Shown here: positions 8,454 through 19,159 of the stretch, in pieces
How positions within the stretch are numbered: position 1 is the first letter of the stretch
Layout: every line of letters begins with the position of its first letter
Source of the DNA: an uncultured bacterium
GTDB lineage: Bacteria > Spirochaetota > UBA4802 > UB4802
Direction of reading: 5' to 3'
Length of the DNA: 60,156 bases
NCBI GenBank assembly: GCA_937920495.1
Contig: CALEUQ010000029.1
Location: 1 to 60,156 of the forward strand
Made by a program: the position numbers and the translations under genes
The notes under the pieces: model-generated
Database searches by the model: none
Told to the model about the DNA's origin: nothing
Seen by the model: the letters and a program-made list of their open reading frames with translations, nothing else

Positions 8454-9827
8454 TTAAGCCTTGAAGTAGCGCTTTACAAATGAAACTTTTAATTTACTAT
8501 ACGGTGGGTATCTAAGAAAAATATCAAGGAAAAATGGCTTTTTCAATATGCTTTTGTAATGGGTAAATGTATCAAAACTTGCTTTTCCGTGATAGTTACC
8601 AATACCACTGTCTCCAACACCGCCAAATGGCAAATAGGGCGAGACTAAGTGGGAGATAGTATCATTAATGCAGCCACCACCAAAAGAAATTTCAGAGATT
8701 AGCTTTTGCCATACTTCCCTTTTAGTTGTAAAGATATATGCAGCTAAAGGTTTTGGAAAATTTTTGATGATAGCAATTGCATCATCAATTGTGGCAAATT
8801 CAAGTACCGGCAATATGGGACCAAAAATTTCTTCCTGCATTGATGGATGTTCCAGTGTGACGTTGGTGATGACAGTAGGCGCGATGTAGCGTTCATGTAT
8901 ATCGGTATCTCCACCGATAACTATGCGACAGTTATCAAGCATGCGTGTCAGTCGCTGAAATTGCTGAGTATCTATGATACGTGCAAAATGGCTTTCTTTG
9001 GGATTGGTGCCATAAAATTTAGTAATATACTTCTGCGCTGCTGTAAAAAACTCTTGTGTTTTTGATTGATGTACCAGCGCATAATCCGGTGCAATACATG
9101 TCTGGCCTGCATTTATAAACTTACCCCATACAATCCTTCGGGCAGATGCATCAATATCTGCATCCTGGCTTATTATGGCGGGGCTTTTGCCTCCCAGTTC
9201 AAGTGTGACGGGTGTAAGATGTTTTGCTGCAGCCTGCATAATAGTTCTTCCAACATCCGTACTTCCGGTAAAGAATATATAGTCAAATTTTTGATTAAGG
9301 ATTTCGTCATACACTCCGGGATATTTTTCTACCACTGCAATATATTCATCAGGGAAAAATTCATGTATCATATCAAATAATACCTTTGAGCTTTCCTGAG
9401 CAGTGTAGGCAGGTTTTACCACAGCACAATTGCCGGCTGCTATGGCACCAATTAAAGGGTTAAGTACTAAATTTATGGGATAGTTCCACGCTCCTATAAT
9501 GAGTGCAATGCCATAGGGTTCAGGATAAATATAGCTGCGTGAAAAAAGATGCACAAGTGGTGTTTTGACTTTTAAGGGTCTTGCCCACTGTTTCAGGTTT
9601 TTTATAGTATGGTCAATCTCGAATATAGTGACTGCAATTTCAGTGGCAATAGTTTCGTACGCAGGTTTTTTAAAGTCTTTATCCAGAGCCTGGATGATGC
9701 GATTGCTGTAGGTTTTCAAAGCTTTGCGTAGTGTTGCAAGTTGCTGTAACCTGAAATGTATGTCTTTTGTTTTCCCTGTATTAAAAAAATATTTTTGTGC
9801 TTCAAGAATCTGGCTTACTGTTTTCAT
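8454..9827 (-). CDS. Class 3-type aldehyde dehydrogenase
   Basis: A 457-residue NAD(P)-dependent aldehyde dehydrogenase that oxidises aldehydes to acids. The Rossmann part shows GAWNYPINL and AAGNCAVVKPA. The general base Glu lies in LELGGKSPA and the catalytic Cys in NAGQTCIAP. The tail KKPFFLDIFLRYPPYSKLK is hydrophobic and basic, as in class 3 enzymes that act on fatty or aromatic aldehydes and may touch the membrane. A longer reading from 9839 is possible, but its ATG overlaps the GGAGG that correctly precedes the ATG at 9827, so I chose 9827. It stands alone. Confidence 0.9.
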   Translation of the reverse strand: MKTVSQILEAQKYFFNTGKTKDIHFRLQQLATLRKALKTYSNRIIQALDKDFKKPAYETIATEIAVTIFEIDHTIKNLKQWARPLKVKTPLVHLFSRSYIYPEPYGIALIIGAWNYPINLVLNPLIGAIAAGNCAVVKPAYTAQESSKVLFDMIHEFFPDEYIAVVEKYPGVYDEILNQKFDYIFFTGSTDVGRTIMQAAAKHLTPVTLELGGKSPAIISQDADIDASARRIVWGKFINAGQTCIAPDYALVHQSKTQEFFTAAQKYITKFYGTNPKESHFARIIDTQQFQRLTRMLDNCRIVIGGDTDIHERYIAPTVITNVTLEHPSMQEEIFGPILPVLEFATIDDAIAIIKNFPKPLAAYIFTTKREVWQKLISEISFGGGCINDTISHLVSPYLPFGGVGDSGIGNYHGKASFDTFTHYKSILKKPFFLDIFLRYPPYSKLKVSFVKRYFKA

Positions 9828-10055
9828 TTTAGCCTCCATTTGAAATTATTATAATGTAATAATAATGTCAAAAAATATCAATACCTGAATGAATTTTTTT
9901 GCTAAAGATCCCCAAAATTTGCTTGTATTTTAAAAGTTATAGTAATACAATATTACAAATTAATAATTGTTGAATTGTAAATTAGATGTTCGTTGCTGAT
10001 TTTTTTGAGTTGCAATCATTAGTTGAGATTTAAATGTCGTAATTCAATTATATAG

Positions 10056-11429
<1,374 letters not shown>

Positions 11430-11520
11430 TATGCTTTACAATAAAATGATCACTATGATAAGACATTATGAAAAAAAATATAAATAAAACAAATTCTCTT
11501 TATGAGGTGTATTGATTATC

Positions 11521-12843
11521 ATGGAAGAAAAGTTTAACCTTAAAATGCGAATATTTATTATTATATTAATGGCTATTAATATTATTTTCCTCACGGCAGA
11601 TAAAAATATCATTAGTGCGGTATTATTAGAAATTGAAAAAGAATTCAAAGTTAATACCGCTGATATCGGTTTAATGTCCCTTCTTTTTACAATTATTGGA
11701 GCAGCCGTAAGCCTTATATGGGGATATTATACTGATAAAGTGGATAGAAAAAAATTGTTTGCATTCTCAGTCTTTACTGCAGAGATTCCCTGTGCGCTAA
11801 CATATTTTGCTCCTAATTTTACTGTTTTTTTTCTACTTCGTATTTTAACAGGTATTGGAGTCGGAGCGGCATTCCCAATCGTGTTTTCGATTATTGGTGA
11901 TGTTTTTGATAAAAGAGGAAGAACACTGGCTGCTGCTATATTAACTATTTGTTGGGGTATTGGTGGACTTATTGGCGTTATGGTAGCAGGATACTCTTTA
12001 GGAGCTGGTTTGGGATGGCGTCTTCCTTTTATTATGATCGCAATCCCAAATTTTATATTTATTGCATTATTTTATTTCATAATTCCTGAAATTCCCAAAG
12101 GTGCATCAGAAGATGCATTAAAAGAGCTCATTGCACGGGGATTACGTTATCCTGGTATTATTAAAATTAAAGATTACGTTCGCCTTGCAAAAATAAAAAC
12201 AAATCTTTTGTTATTTATTCAGGGTTTAGCTGGTAATTTACCGTGGGGTGCGCTTTTTTTACTCATTAAATTTTTACAAACAGAGAGAAACTTTGATATA
12301 AATGCCGCTACAACAATTTACAGCATTTTTGGTTTAGGTGCTGCAGTGGGTGGAGTAGCAGGCGGATATATTGGTGGCAAACTTTTTGTTATTAGACCTG
12401 TATATCAGCCACTTTTATCAGGCATATCTACCATAACAGGTGCATTTATAACACTGGCTATCCTTTACTGGGTGCCAAACAATTTTATAGTAGTTTCAAT
12501 TGCAGGGTTTCTTGGTGCTGCGTGGGCATCTATAACTGGTGCAAATATAAGAAATATGCTGCTGAGTGTAAATAGACCTGAAGATCGAGGACCAATATTT
12601 TCCATATTCAATTTAACTGATTCAGTAGGTTATGGCATAGGAGAATTTATTGCTGGCACACTTGCTGTTACTATAGGGATTACACATGCATTAGGAATTT
12701 CATTTGGTTTCTGGATTCCCTGTGGTGTTATTATTCTTATTGCAACACAGTTTTTTGGAAGGGATGTTATAAAACTTGATGAACAAATGAAAGAAGTTGC
12801 AATTGCAATGCAATTTAATGCAAAACAAAAATATTACAACTGA
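11521..12843 (+). CDS. MFS transporter, probably for the GH1 substrate
   Basis: A 440-residue major facilitator with about 12 membrane segments. The loop 2-3 signature is visible (GYYTDKVDRKK), as is RILTGIGVGAAFPIVFS. It resembles the sugar/acid and spinster-like MFS branches. It begins 91 bases after the GH1 gene, on the same strand with no terminator between, so it probably imports the glycoside or exports a product. GAGGTG at 11504-11509 precedes the ATG at 11521 by 11 bases. A TTG at 11512 is too close to that site to be preferred. Confidence 0.85.
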   Translation: MEEKFNLKMRIFIIILMAINIIFLTADKNIISAVLLEIEKEFKVNTADIGLMSLLFTIIGAAVSLIWGYYTDKVDRKKLFAFSVFTAEIPCALTYFAPNFTVFFLLRILTGIGVGAAFPIVFSIIGDVFDKRGRTLAAAILTICWGIGGLIGVMVAGYSLGAGLGWRLPFIMIAIPNFIFIALFYFIIPEIPKGASEDALKELIARGLRYPGIIKIKDYVRLAKIKTNLLLFIQGLAGNLPWGALFLLIKFLQTERNFDINAATTIYSIFGLGAAVGGVAGGYIGGKLFVIRPVYQPLLSGISTITGAFITLAILYWVPNNFIVVSIAGFLGAAWASITGANIRNMLLSVNRPEDRGPIFSIFNLTDSVGYGIGEFIAGTLAVTIGITHALGISFGFWIPCGVIILIATQFFGRDVIKLDEQMKEVAIAMQFNAKQKYYN

Positions 12844-12921
12844 GAATAAATATACAAATATACTTGACATCTTAAGCTATTACATTATTGGTGAACTACA
12901 AATAATGCTTAGATTTTAATT

Positions 12922-13158
12922 ATGACATTTTCACGTGATCACATTGGATATTTTATTGGATTTGTAATTCTTGGTGGTATACTTGGAATAGCAATTGGTT
13001 CTTTTCTGGTTAAGCTGGCACCTTCGCTGGCTGTGATTAATGTCCCACTTACTAAACCAATTGGATTTGACCTTGAATTAATAAGTGTGTATCTTCGTTT
13101 TAATATCTCTGCAATTGCAGGGATGATTGCAGGTGTGTTACTATTCAAGTGGATTTAG
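12922..13158 (+). CDS. DUF4321-like small membrane protein
   Basis: A 78-residue protein with two hydrophobic segments (about 9-30 and 57-77) around a short polar loop. The pattern GFVILGGILGIAIGSFL followed by a C-terminal hydrophobic helix matches the DUF4321 family of small membrane proteins of unknown role. TTGACA at 12864 may be part of its promoter, but the -10 is unclear. No Shine-Dalgarno site is convincing. Confidence 0.6.
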   Translation: MTFSRDHIGYFIGFVILGGILGIAIGSFLVKLAPSLAVINVPLTKPIGFDLELISVYLRFNISAIAGMIAGVLLFKWI

Positions 13159-13379
13159 GTTTTAAAAGGTTGCACTCGCAACTATCACGCATTCCGGATA
13201 TAACGGGATGTATATATGTAAACCGGTTTGTGTAGCCGGTTGCCACATACCAGAAGTTTTTTTACTATGAACTATCGCCCATAAAGTGCATAATTCAAAT
13301 GAACACTGCAGGTGTTTATTTGATGCGTATATATGATGCTGTGTAAGCATTGAATATTATATTATCAGGAGGTATTTCA
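13159..13379 (+). promoter_or_regulatory. Structured leader of the rpsB operon
   Basis: This 221-base gap before rpsB can form two hairpins: CATTCC with GGGATG (13190-13195 and 13205-13210), and AACCGG with CCGGTT (13221-13226 and 13236-13241). A T-run follows at 13257-13263. Ribosomal protein S2 leaders that bind S2 are known in several bacteria, so an autoregulatory leader is plausible here but not shown. A partial GCGATAGT element lies at 13271-13278. Confidence 0.35.
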
Positions 13380-14195
13380 TTGTCAGTTATATCAATGAAA
13401 GCTTTATTGGAATCCGGGGTCCATTTTGGGCATCAGACACGCCGATGGAATCCTCGTATGGCACAGTTTATATTCACTGCGCGTAATGGTATCCATATTA
13501 TCGATTTACAAAAGACCATGCAGCGTCTTAAAATTGCGTATGCTGCAATGAAGGAAATTGCTGCAAAAGGTGGCAGGGTGCTTTTTGTTGGTACCAAGAA
13601 ACAGGCACAGGGTGCAGTGAAAGAATATGCACAAAAATGTGGCCAGTTCTATGTGTCAGAGCGCTGGTTGGGTGGGTTGCTTACAAATTATAAAACTGTT
13701 TCACGTTCCATTCAGCGGTTTAAAGAACTTGAGAAGATGGAAGCTACCGGAAAATGGGAAGCTGAAACCAAAAAGGAAATTTTAGAGCTTACCCGTGAGC
13801 TTGAGCGCAAACGCAAGGTGCTTGAAGGTATCAAGGATATGGACAGGCTGCCAGATGCATTGTTTATCATTGATCCAAAGCGTGAAGCCATTGCAGTACA
13901 GGAAGCGCGCAAATTGGGTATTCCCATTTTTGCAGTGGTTGATACCAATTGCAATCCGGATGAAATAGATTATCCCATTCCAGGTAATGACGACGCTATA
14001 CGGGCAATTGCTCTGTTTCTGGAAGTTATGGCTAATGCTATTATTGAGGGTCAGTCAGCAGGTCAGGTGAGCGGTGAAGCGGTAGAAGCAAAAATTGACT
14101 TTGTTGAAGAAGAACCAGCGGAAGTTAAACCTGAAAAGGATTATGCTGAAGAGTATGCTGACGAGTTTGATGAATATGAAGACAACAGGCGTTAA
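13380..14195 (+). CDS. rpsB: 30S ribosomal protein S2
   Basis: A 271-residue S2, needed for assembly of the small-subunit head. The hallmark [19 protein letters not shown] is at the N-terminus, with [10 protein letters not shown] and [19 protein letters not shown] further on. The last 35 residues are an acidic extension rich in Glu, Asp and Tyr, longer than the E. coli tail. The start is a TTG at 13380, placed 7 bases after AGGAGG; the protein then begins SVISMKALL as in the family. A further-upstream GTG at 13350 overlaps no such site. It is the first gene of the rpsB-tsf-pyrH group. Confidence 0.97.
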   Translation: MSVISMKALLESGVHFGHQTRRWNPRMAQFIFTARNGIHIIDLQKTMQRLKIAYAAMKEIAAKGGRVLFVGTKKQAQGAVKEYAQKCGQFYVSERWLGGLLTNYKTVSRSIQRFKELEKMEATGKWEAETKKEILELTRELERKRKVLEGIKDMDRLPDALFIIDPKREAIAVQEARKLGIPIFAVVDTNCNPDEIDYPIPGNDDAIRAIALFLEVMANAIIEGQSAGQVSGEAVEAKIDFVEEEPAEVKPEKDYAEEYADEFDEYEDNRR

Positions 14196-14242
14196 GCTTG
14201 GTGCGTGATCATTAATTTTTATGTAAATAAAGGAGTAGTACA

Positions 14243-14842
14243 GTGGCAGAAATTACAGGTGAAATGATAAAAGAACTACGTGAAAAAACTCAGGCAGGTA
14301 TGCTTGATTGCAAGAAAGCGCTGATTGAGTGTGGCGGCGATATGGAAAAGGCAGTTGATTATCTTAGAAAGAAAGGGCTTGCAGCCGCAAACAAGCGTGA
14401 AGGGCGTGTGGCAAAAGAAGGTATCATTGCATCCTACATCCACAACAACAGCAAGCTTGGCGTTCTATTAGAACTTAACTGCGAAACTGACTTTGTTGCA
14501 CGCAATCAGGACTTTCTGGATCTTGCAAAGGATTTGTGTATGCAGGTAGCGGCAGCAAATCCGCTATATGTAAGCCCTGAAGATATTCCTGCTGAAGTTC
14601 TTGAACGTGAAAAAGAGATATACCGTGAGCAGTTAAAAGACAGTGGCAAGCCTGCAAATGTAATTGAAAAAATAGTTGAAGGAAAACTCACCAAGTTTTA
14701 TTCTGAAGTATGTCTGCTTGAGCAGGAGTTTATTAAAGACAACAAGGTAATTATCAAAGACCTTATAAAGAACAAGATAGCAACGTACGGTGAAAACATC
14801 ACTGTAGGTCGTTTTGTACGGTTTCAGATTGGGCAGCGATAG
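14243..14842 (+). CDS. tsf: Elongation factor Ts (short form)
   Basis: A 199-residue EF-Ts, the nucleotide-exchange factor for EF-Tu. The N-terminal UBA-like domain shows [17 protein letters not shown]. The core motif [12 protein letters not shown] contains the TDFV residues that displace Mg-GDP in EF-Tu. It is much shorter than the 283-residue E. coli protein and lacks most of the coiled-coil and second-subdomain region, like the short forms of Thermus and Leptospira. GTG start with AGGAG 7 bases upstream. The stop TAG lies inside a dispersed GCGATAGT element. Confidence 0.97.
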   Translation: MAEITGEMIKELREKTQAGMLDCKKALIECGGDMEKAVDYLRKKGLAAANKREGRVAKEGIIASYIHNNSKLGVLLELNCETDFVARNQDFLDLAKDLCMQVAAANPLYVSPEDIPAEVLEREKEIYREQLKDSGKPANVIEKIVEGKLTKFYSEVCLLEQEFIKDNKVIIKDLIKNKIATYGENITVGRFVRFQIGQR

Positions 14843-14853
14843 TTACTGATTAA
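14836..14853 (+). repeat. Dispersed GCGATAGT element across the tsf stop codon
   Basis: The sequence GCGATAGTTACTGATTAA supplies the tsf stop codon (TAG at 14840-14842) and most of the short gap to pyrH. The same 18 bases occur at the rseP/ispG junction (20726-20743). Confidence 0.65.
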
Positions 14854-14864
14854 GGTTACACCGG

Positions 14865-15587
14865 ATGGAATCAGAGTCACGGATACAATACAGGCGGATT
14901 CTGCTTAAACTAAGTGGCGAAGCACTTGCCGGGCAGCAAAAGGTGGGAATCAATCCTGAGATTGTTTCCCACATTGCCCGCGAAGTGAAAAGCGCGTATG
15001 AATTAGGAGTGGATGTTGCACTTGTCATTGGTGGTGGCAATATCTTCAGAGGATCGATGGGAACATCCATAGGGATTGAGCGGGCAACCGGCGACTATAT
15101 GGGAATGCTGGGAACTGTAATTAATGCACTTGCTGTCCAGAGTGTTCTTGAAAACATGAATGTACCAACGCGCGTCATGACTGCTATTGAAATGCGTCAG
15201 GTTGCTGAACCCTATATACGCAGAAGAGCATTGCGTCACTTAGAAAAGAGAAGAATCATCATCTTTGCAGCTGGTACTGGAAATCCTTTCTTTACCACTG
15301 ATACTGCGGCTGCCCTGCGTGCCATTGAAATAGGCGCAGACCTTTTCCTTAAAGCTACCAAAGTTGATGGAGTATATGACAAAGATCCAGTAAAATTCCC
15401 TGAAGCACATAAGATACATGCTGCATCGTATATGGATGTGTTACAGCAACAATTGGGTGTAATGGATTATACTGCAGTGTCATTATGTATGGAAAACAAA
15501 TTGCCGCTTGTAGTATTCAATCTATTTGATGAAGGTTCTCTGGTTAAAATTTTGAAAGGTGAAGAAATAGGTACACGAATTTCGTGA
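14865..15587 (+). CDS. pyrH: Uridylate kinase (UMP kinase)
   Basis: A 240-residue bacterial UMP kinase of the amino acid kinase family, phosphorylating UMP to UDP. Motifs are [10 protein letters not shown] at the N-terminus, [10 protein letters not shown] in the nucleotide fold, [13 protein letters not shown], and [10 protein letters not shown] near 165. The length is normal (about 240). It follows tsf by 22 bases in the conserved rpsB-tsf-pyrH-frr order. The ribosome-binding site is weak, but no later start would keep the N-terminal motif. Confidence 0.97.
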   Translation: MESESRIQYRRILLKLSGEALAGQQKVGINPEIVSHIAREVKSAYELGVDVALVIGGGNIFRGSMGTSIGIERATGDYMGMLGTVINALAVQSVLENMNVPTRVMTAIEMRQVAEPYIRRRALRHLEKRRIIIFAAGTGNPFFTTDTAAALRAIEIGADLFLKATKVDGVYDKDPVKFPEAHKIHAASYMDVLQQQLGVMDYTAVSLCMENKLPLVVFNLFDEGSLVKILKGEEIGTRIS

Positions 15588-15785
15588 TATTGTTATTCTA
15601 TTTTTTAAAAGATGGTATAGTCACTCTTAATTCGTCTCAACATTACAATATGTGCGCCATATATCAATTGCAGATAGTATGTTCAAAAGCTTGTGTTGAG
15701 TAAAAATTTTTTTTAAAAATTTTTTTAAAAATTACAATATATGTAAAATCAGTTAGAATGATGATACACAATCCTGGGGGAATAT

Positions 15786-16343
15786 ATGGTAAAAGATATT
15801 CTTGACGATGTAAAAAACCGTATGCAGAAAAGTGTTCAGAATCTGGCAAAGGATTTTGCAACCATTCGTACCGGCAGGGCAAATCCTGCTATCTTTGATA
15901 ATGTCAAAGTAGAAGCGTATGGTACTGAAATGCCACTCAATCAGGTTGCAACAATATCCTGCCCTGAGCCCCGGCTTGTCGTTATACAGCCATGGGACAG
16001 AACTAACCTTGGTGCTATTGAAAAAGCTATCTTAAAGTCCAACCTTTCTTTGACCCCAAACAATGATGGCAATATTATCCGTATTCAGATACCTGAGCTT
16101 ACCGAAGAGCGCCGCAAAGAATATGTTAAGATGATAAAACAAAAGGCAGAAGAATGCAAGGTTGCCATACGCAATATTCGTCGTGACGGCAATGATATGG
16201 TTAAGGACCTTGAAAAGTCCAAAGAAATATCAGAAGATGATGCAAAAAGTGCACTGGATGAAATTCAGAAAATAACTGATAAATATGTGGCTGAAGTACA
16301 AAGTATGACCGACAACAAAGAAAAAGAGATAATGAGCTTGTAA
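15786..16343 (+). CDS. frr: Ribosome recycling factor
   Basis: A 185-residue RRF, which with EF-G splits post-termination ribosomes. The N-terminal helix has FATIRTGRANPAIFDNV and the domain II signature is VVIQPWDRTNLGAIEKAI. The C-terminal helices (from 105) carry the conserved Arg-rich face (VAIRNIRRDGND). GGGGGA lies 5 bases before the ATG. A 198-base gap separates it from pyrH. It contains a possible weak promoter (TTACAA 15732-15737, TAGAAT 15754-15759), so frr and downstream genes may have their own start. Confidence 0.97.
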   Translation: MVKDILDDVKNRMQKSVQNLAKDFATIRTGRANPAIFDNVKVEAYGTEMPLNQVATISCPEPRLVVIQPWDRTNLGAIEKAILKSNLSLTPNNDGNIIRIQIPELTEERRKEYVKMIKQKAEECKVAIRNIRRDGNDMVKDLEKSKEISEDDAKSALDEIQKITDKYVAEVQSMTDNKEKEIMSL

Positions 16344-16373
16344 CTTTCCACGCTCATTAGTATACTTATTAAT

Positions 16374-17096
16374 ATGCGTATATTTTACAAAAAGAACATA
16401 GATCACTCAAACATTCCACAGCATGTTGCCATCATTATGGATGGCAACGGCAGATGGGCAAAAAAGCGGGGATTGCCGCGTATTGAAGGTCACAGGCGTG
16501 GTGCTGAAACTATTGAACGCTGCATGGACAGTGCCATAGAGCTTGGCATACATGTTGTTTCGCTGTATGCGTTTTCAACCGAAAACTGGTCCCGCCCAAA
16601 AGAAGAGATTAATGGCTTGTGGAATCTTCTGGAATCTTTCTTTAAAAAAAAATTAAATATCATTGTAGAAAAGGGTGTACAGGTACGACATTCGGGTAGC
16701 CTGAAAGAGCTACCGGAGAATGTGCAGCGCATTATAACCGATGCTGTTGAAAAATCAAAAGACAATTCCCGAATTATATTGAACCTTTGTCTTAATTATG
16801 GCGGAAGGCATGAGATTATTCATGCTGTGAATCAATGGTTACAGAAAAAACCTTCCAGTGAACTATCGCTTACCGCTGAAATATTTGAAAACTACTTGTA
16901 TACAAAAGGACTGCCGGATGTAGACCTTTTGATACGAACAAGCGGGGAATACCGGATAAGCAATTTTTTGTTATGGCAGATAGCGTATGCGGAGTTAGTC
17001 TTCATGGATGTGCTGTGGCCTGATTTTAATGAAAAACATCTTTACCAGGCAATATATGAATACCAACACAGGGAAAGGAGGTTTGGTGGCCTATGA
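16374..17096 (+). CDS. uppS: Undecaprenyl diphosphate synthase
   Basis: A 240-residue cis-prenyltransferase that makes the C55 lipid carrier for peptidoglycan from farnesyl-PP and IPP. IIMDGNGRWAKKRGLPR contains the Mg-binding Asp. YAFSTENWSRP and the C-terminal RTSGEYRISNFLLWQ and AYAELVF match the family. The stop overlaps the cdsA start in an ATGA junction, so the two are translationally coupled. Isoprenoid supply genes dxr and ispG lie in the same group. Confidence 0.97.
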   Translation: MRIFYKKNIDHSNIPQHVAIIMDGNGRWAKKRGLPRIEGHRRGAETIERCMDSAIELGIHVVSLYAFSTENWSRPKEEINGLWNLLESFFKKKLNIIVEKGVQVRHSGSLKELPENVQRIITDAVEKSKDNSRIILNLCLNYGGRHEIIHAVNQWLQKKPSSELSLTAEIFENYLYTKGLPDVDLLIRTSGEYRISNFLLWQIAYAELVFMDVLWPDFNEKHLYQAIYEYQHRERRFGGL

Positions 17097-17980
17097 AAGA
17101 GCGCACAAAAAATACATTAATACGAATTTTGACTGCGGTTGTGGCACTACCAGTATATGTATTTTTAATTGTCACGGATTCATTGTACTCATTGCCCATA
17201 TTGTTAGTGAGCATTATTGTAAGCAGTGTATGCCTTTGGGAATTTTATCAGATTGCAGAAAGAGAGACAGGCCACACACCATTTGTAAAAACGGGAATGA
17301 TTTCAGCATTAATTATTAATATTGTTATGTATTCCTATGCGTATGGTAATATAACCGGCATTGGCAGTATAACATTGAATTTTGATGTACGCTATCTTCT
17401 GGCAGTTGTGATGGTGGCGGTCAGTGTGCTTGCAACGATTCATATTTTAAAACGCCCGTTAAAAGGCGGCATATATTCATTAGGTGCAACTATACTTGGC
17501 TGGTTTATAATTGTCATTCCGTATGCACATATAATGTTTTTGAAATCACTGCGTGATGGTATTATATTCATAATTTTTGTTCATCTTATTGTTATGATTA
17601 ATGACAGTGGTGCATATTTTGGTGGTGTATATTTTGGCAAACATAAAGCCAATTTTAAAGCATCGCCCAATAAATCGTGGGAAGGTTATTTTAGCGGACT
17701 TCTATGTGGCATTGTGTTTGCAATTCTTTACAGCCAGTTTATTGAAGTTTTTTATGGCAGGTATTTTTTCAGCATTGTTGAATCAGCCATTGTTGGTATC
17801 ATCTTTAGTATTATAGGTAACATCGGCGATTTATTTGAATCAGCAATAAAACGTGATGGTGCAATAAAAGATTCAGGTTCCATTATCCCCGGTCATGGAG
17901 GGATGTGGGATGTATTTGATTCAACCATATTTGCCATGCCATTGTTTTACTACTATCTAATACTCCGGGGCATTGCGTAA
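17093..17980 (+). CDS. cdsA: Phosphatidate cytidylyltransferase
   Basis: A 295-residue integral membrane enzyme with about eight hydrophobic segments that makes CDP-diacylglycerol from phosphatidate and CTP. The signature is clear: SPNKSWEGYFSG, then FESAIKRDGAIKDSG and PGHGGMWDVFDS. In the usual signature the last part reads HGGxxDRxDS; here Arg is replaced by Val (DVFDS). The gene overlaps uppS by 4 bases and has AGGAGG upstream. Confidence 0.95.
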   Translation: MKERTKNTLIRILTAVVALPVYVFLIVTDSLYSLPILLVSIIVSSVCLWEFYQIAERETGHTPFVKTGMISALIINIVMYSYAYGNITGIGSITLNFDVRYLLAVVMVAVSVLATIHILKRPLKGGIYSLGATILGWFIIVIPYAHIMFLKSLRDGIIFIIFVHLIVMINDSGAYFGGVYFGKHKANFKASPNKSWEGYFSGLLCGIVFAILYSQFIEVFYGRYFFSIVESAIVGIIFSIIGNIGDLFESAIKRDGAIKDSGSIIPGHGGMWDVFDSTIFAMPLFYYYLILRGIA

Positions 17981-17996
17981 AGGTACTCATTAACGT

Positions 17997-19151
17997 ATGC
18001 ATTCAAGCGTTATAATATTTGGTTCTACTGGCTCAATAGGCATTTCCACGCTTAAGGTCATCCGCCAGTTTGGTAATAGATTTACTGTCAAAGGGCTATC
18101 GTGCCATAAAAATCTAGCTCTTTTAAAAGAGCAGATACTTGAATTTAATCCACAGTTTGTTGCGGTAAGTGACGAAGCAACATGTGCCAGTAAAGAATAT
18201 AAAACATTAAAAGAAGAGTTTGGTTCTATAGTTTTCTATGAAGGGCTTGATGGCTTAAGCCAGCTATCTGCCAATGGTGCTGATATTTTAGTTGTTGGTA
18301 TTGTTGGTGCTGCTGCGCTTAAACCAACACTTGAAGCCTTACCGCATATTAAGCGTATTGCCATTGCTAACAAAGAAACGCTGGTTATGGCAGGCGATAT
18401 TTTCTTAAACCTTTTACACCGCTATAATGTTGAACTTTTACCTGTGGATAGCGAACACTGCGCTATATTTACATTGCTGGATGGAAAAAACAAAATTTCC
18501 GTAAAGCGATTAATACTTACCGCAAGTGGCGGAAGCGTGCGCCATAAACCTGTTGAATTGCTTGATGCAGTGACAGTGGAAGAAGCTTTAATGCATCCAA
18601 CATGGGATATGGGCAAAAAGATAACCATAGATTCAGCAACACTGATGAATAAGGGGCTTGAGGTTATAGAGGCACATTATCTTTTTGAGATGCCGTATGA
18701 GTCAATTGATGTGATAATTCATCCTGAAAGCATTATTCACGGTATGGTAGAACTTGTTGATGGTACATTGCTTGCACACATGAGTATCACCGATATGGTA
18801 TATCCCATAGGACGCGCATTAACATATCCAGAAATCTGTAGCAGTGAATTTGGCAATGTTGATTTAACAGCAATTGGTGCGCTGCATTTTGTAAAACCTG
18901 ATACAAAACGTTATCCGGCGCTTGCACTGTGTTATGAAGCTGGCAGGCAGGGCGGCACCATGCCGGCAGTACTCAATGCAGCTAATGAGGTAGCAGTCAA
19001 TGCATTTTTACAAAAGAAAATTTCATTTACTAAAATTGTCTGGGTGGTTGAAAAGGTTTTAGGTAAGCACACAAGGGTTGACAATCCTGACCTTGCAGCA
19101 ATATTTGATGCAGATGCAGAGGCACGACAATTAGCACTAACATGTATATGA
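17997..19151 (+). CDS. dxr: 1-deoxy-D-xylulose 5-phosphate reductoisomerase
   Basis: A 384-residue enzyme catalysing the committed step of the MEP isoprenoid pathway (DXP to MEP, with NADPH and a divalent metal). The NADPH motif FGSTGSIGISTL is at the N-terminus. LPVDSEHCAIF holds the metal-binding Asp and Glu, and HPESIIHGMVEL the catalytic loop. The length matches the family. It follows cdsA by 16 bases and is followed by rseP after 8 bases. Confidence 0.96.
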   Translation: MHSSVIIFGSTGSIGISTLKVIRQFGNRFTVKGLSCHKNLALLKEQILEFNPQFVAVSDEATCASKEYKTLKEEFGSIVFYEGLDGLSQLSANGADILVVGIVGAAALKPTLEALPHIKRIAIANKETLVMAGDIFLNLLHRYNVELLPVDSEHCAIFTLLDGKNKISVKRLILTASGGSVRHKPVELLDAVTVEEALMHPTWDMGKKITIDSATLMNKGLEVIEAHYLFEMPYESIDVIIHPESIIHGMVELVDGTLLAHMSITDMVYPIGRALTYPEICSSEFGNVDLTAIGALHFVKPDTKRYPALALCYEAGRQGGTMPAVLNAANEVAVNAFLQKKISFTKIVWVVEKVLGKHTRVDNPDLAAIFDADAEARQLALTCI

Positions 19152-19159
19152 GGTAGATA

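Noticed and set aside
16862..16869. GCGATAGT core in uppS as a true element
   Set aside because: Only the 8-base core matches and it lies in ordinary conserved-length coding sequence; likely chance. The same caution applies to 29550, 49817 and 55657.
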